Source of the DNA: Stappia sp.
GTDB lineage: Bacteria; Pseudomonadota; Alphaproteobacteria; Rhizobiales; Stappiaceae
Assembly (NCBI RefSeq): GCF_040110915.1
Contig: NZ_CP157793.1
Span: 1,624,939-1,688,938 of the forward strand
DNA: 64,000 nt
Direction of reading: 5' to 3'
Positions within the stretch are counted from its first letter, which is position 1. The number at the start of each line of letters is the position of its first letter. Positions 62,956 through 64,000 of this stretch are shown here, piece by piece. The translations under genes and the position numbers were made by a program. The notes beneath the pieces were generated by a model. That model made no database searches and had not been told where the DNA came from. It saw only the letters and a list, made by a program, of their open reading frames with translations.

Positions 62956-63312
62956 ATGACGTTCGAGAAGGAATTTGCCCATCGCCGCCAACCCGGGCTG
63001 GCCGCCCGCGAGACGATCTATGCCATCGTGGCCGCCGCCCTCGTCTTCGCCGCCATCCTGGCCATCGGCCAGACGATCCGCGTCGCGGCCGCCGACGGCA
63101 CGACACCGCCGGCAACCACCCAGAAGAGCGACCGCATGAGCTCCGCCCTGCCCGCCTCCTGCCAGGGCGAGACCTGGGGCAACTGGTCGCCGGACTGCGC
63201 CGCCGCGCTGAGCGGTCAGGACACGCTGCGTCAGGTCCGCTTCGAGACCTTCGAGACCCGCCCGGCCGCCGACAATGTGTCGATCCTGGAGCGCGTCCCG
63301 ACCCGCTCCTGA
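62956..63312 (+). CDS. Small membrane-anchored protein with C-x11-C (copy 3)
   Basis: A 118-residue protein with a membrane segment at about 20-43 and an exported part with ASCQGETWGNWSPDCAAA, two cysteines eleven residues apart. Its end, FETRPAADNVSILERVP, resembles that of copy 1, so the two are likely paralogues. The ATG at 62956 has AGGGAG about 9 bases upstream; an in-frame start 39 bases earlier is less likely. A hairpin terminator follows. Confidence 0.75.
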   Translation: MTFEKEFAHRRQPGLAARETIYAIVAAALVFAAILAIGQTIRVAAADGTTPPATTQKSDRMSSALPASCQGETWGNWSPDCAAALSGQDTLRQVRFETFETRPAADNVSILERVPTRS

Positions 63313-63356
63313 CCGGCGCTCCCCGTCCGGTGACGCGCCACCCGAATCGCACTGCA

Positions 63357-63391
63357 AAAGGCGACGCGCCGAGAGATCGGGCGTCGCCTTT
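63357..63391 (+). terminator. Terminator after copy 3
   Basis: AAAGGCGACGC (63357-63367) pairs with GCGTCGCCTTT (63381-63391) around a 13-base loop, 44 bases past the stop. The A and T ends allow function in both directions. Confidence 0.7.
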
Positions 63392-63437
63392 GCCGTTCCT
63401 GCCCCCGCCTTCGATCCCCTCCCTGCCGCCTGTCGCA

Positions 63438-63465
63438 AAAAAGGCGCCCCGAAAGGCGCCTTTTT
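63438..63465 (-). terminator. Terminator of gyrA
   Basis: AAAAAGGCGCC and GGCGCCTTTTT form an 11-pair stem around a 6-base loop, 26 bases past the gyrA stop. The T-run on the minus strand is the complement of the A-run, a classic intrinsic terminator. Confidence 0.85.
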
Positions 63466-63490
63466 CCAGGTTCATGCCAATGCGTGCGGC

Positions 63491-64000
63491 TTACGCGCCC
63501 GTGTCGGGGGCGTCCTCGGGACCCGGGCTCTCCGGACCGGCCTCCTCCGCCTCGCCGTTCTCGTCGGCATCGGCCTCCGAGATCCGCGACACGGAGACGA
63601 CCTTCTCGCCCTCCGACGTGTTGAAGACGATCACGCCCTGGGTCGCGCGGCCGGCGATCCGGATGCCGTCGACCGGACAGCGGATCAACTGGCCGCCGTT
63701 GGTCACCAGCATGATCTGGTCGCTGTCCTCCACGGGGAAGGAGGCAACCAGCGGACCGTTGCGGCTCGTGACCGCCATCGCCGTGATGCCCTTGCCGCCG
63801 CGCCCGGTCACCCGGTACTCGAAGGACGACGAGCGCTTGCCGTAGCCGTTCTCGGACAGGGTCAGGATCACCTGCTCGGCCGCACTCATCGCCGCGTAGC
63901 GCTCCTGCGACAGCTCGCCGGCCACCGCCGTCTCCTCCTCCCCGTTGGCCTCGGCGGTGTCGTCGCCCTCGCCGCGCATCAGCCGGCGCAGACGCAGATA
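63491..64000 (-). CDS. gyrA: DNA gyrase subunit A, C-terminal part (partial)
   Basis: The last 169 codons of GyrA; the frame continues past the window edge upstream of residue YLRLRR. Beta-propeller blades of the DNA-wrapping domain are seen in VTGRGGKGITAMAV and QLIRCPVDGIRIAGRATQGV. The tail is acidic (ADENGEAEEAGPESPGPEDA), as in many alphaproteobacterial GyrA proteins. It is followed by a strong terminator. Confidence 0.95.
   Translation of the reverse strand, partial: YLRLRRLMRGEGDDTAEANGEEETAVAGELSQERYAAMSAAEQVILTLSENGYGKRSSSFEYRVTGRGGKGITAMAVTSRNGPLVASFPVEDSDQIMLVTNGGQLIRCPVDGIRIAGRATQGVIVFNTSEGEKVVSVSRISEADADENGEAEEAGPESPGPEDAPDTGA

Overview
The window is a GC-rich stretch of an alphaproteobacterial chromosome. 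The right end has the order gyrA (partial), coaD, two peptidyl-prolyl isomerases, queA, tgt, which from general knowledge is a housekeeping arrangement of the Hyphomicrobiales (Rhizobiales). A marine Stappia/Labrenzia-like member would fit, but that is inference. No rRNA, tRNA, CRISPR array, transposase or integrase was seen. Genes are packed into operons, often with ATGA or TGATG stop/start overlaps.

Layout. 0-7.6 kb: a minus-strand natural-product operon (phytanoyl-CoA-dioxygenase-like protein, FrhB-like iron-sulfur flavoprotein, EamA transporter, C-A-T-KS NRPS/PKS hybrid, start of a further gene), divergent from a LysR regulator and a cupin. 9.3-10.9 kb: an isolated, lower-GC gene fusing GIY-YIG nuclease, DEDDh exonuclease and a probable DNA-binding barrel. 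11.0-14.9 kb: ECF sigma/anti-sigma pair with DoxX, MsrB, fasciclin and DUF4394 genes; two of the targets share one promoter motif. 15.1-27.2 kb: amino-sugar and peptidoglycan recycling (murQ, a murA paralogue, sugar kinase, GntR regulator, SIS deaminase, nagA) with a complete peptide-type ABC transporter. anmK, which feeds the same pathway, lies at 32.8 kb.

27.3-34.9 kb holds two different ubiquitin-like/E1 pairs within about 5 kb. The first is a 78-residue protein ending in Gly-Gly followed by a 455-residue ThiF-type E1. The second is a MoaD-like protein facing its own MoeB-like E1, with a SufE-like sulfur donor. The two convergent genes of the second pair share a palindromic 3' end, so both proteins finish in the same six residues. 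35-44.7 kb: an aminotransferase, a flavin-dependent oxygenase and a phosphonate cluster. That cluster has a cytidylyltransferase-PEP mutase fusion, an iron alcohol dehydrogenase, a B12 radical SAM enzyme, two CDP-alcohol phosphotransferases, an Fe/2OG dioxygenase and an exporter. The logic resembles early fosfomycin biosynthesis (Fom1/FomC/Fom3) with CDP-alcohol transferases added, which suggests a phosphonolipid or phosphonate-decorated polymer.

45-57.4 kb is mixed: P-type ATPase, XRE/MmyB regulator, AtoDA CoA transferase, sphingolipid-type desaturase, cache protein plus GGDEF/EAL protein, lytic transglycosylase, PilZ and DUF4864 proteins. 57.4-64 kb is the queuosine/PPIase/coaD operon, then three tandem small membrane-anchored proteins that each carry a C-x11-C motif, and the C-terminus of GyrA. 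Functional links across regions are inferences from neighbourhood; domain and motif statements come from the translated sequence.
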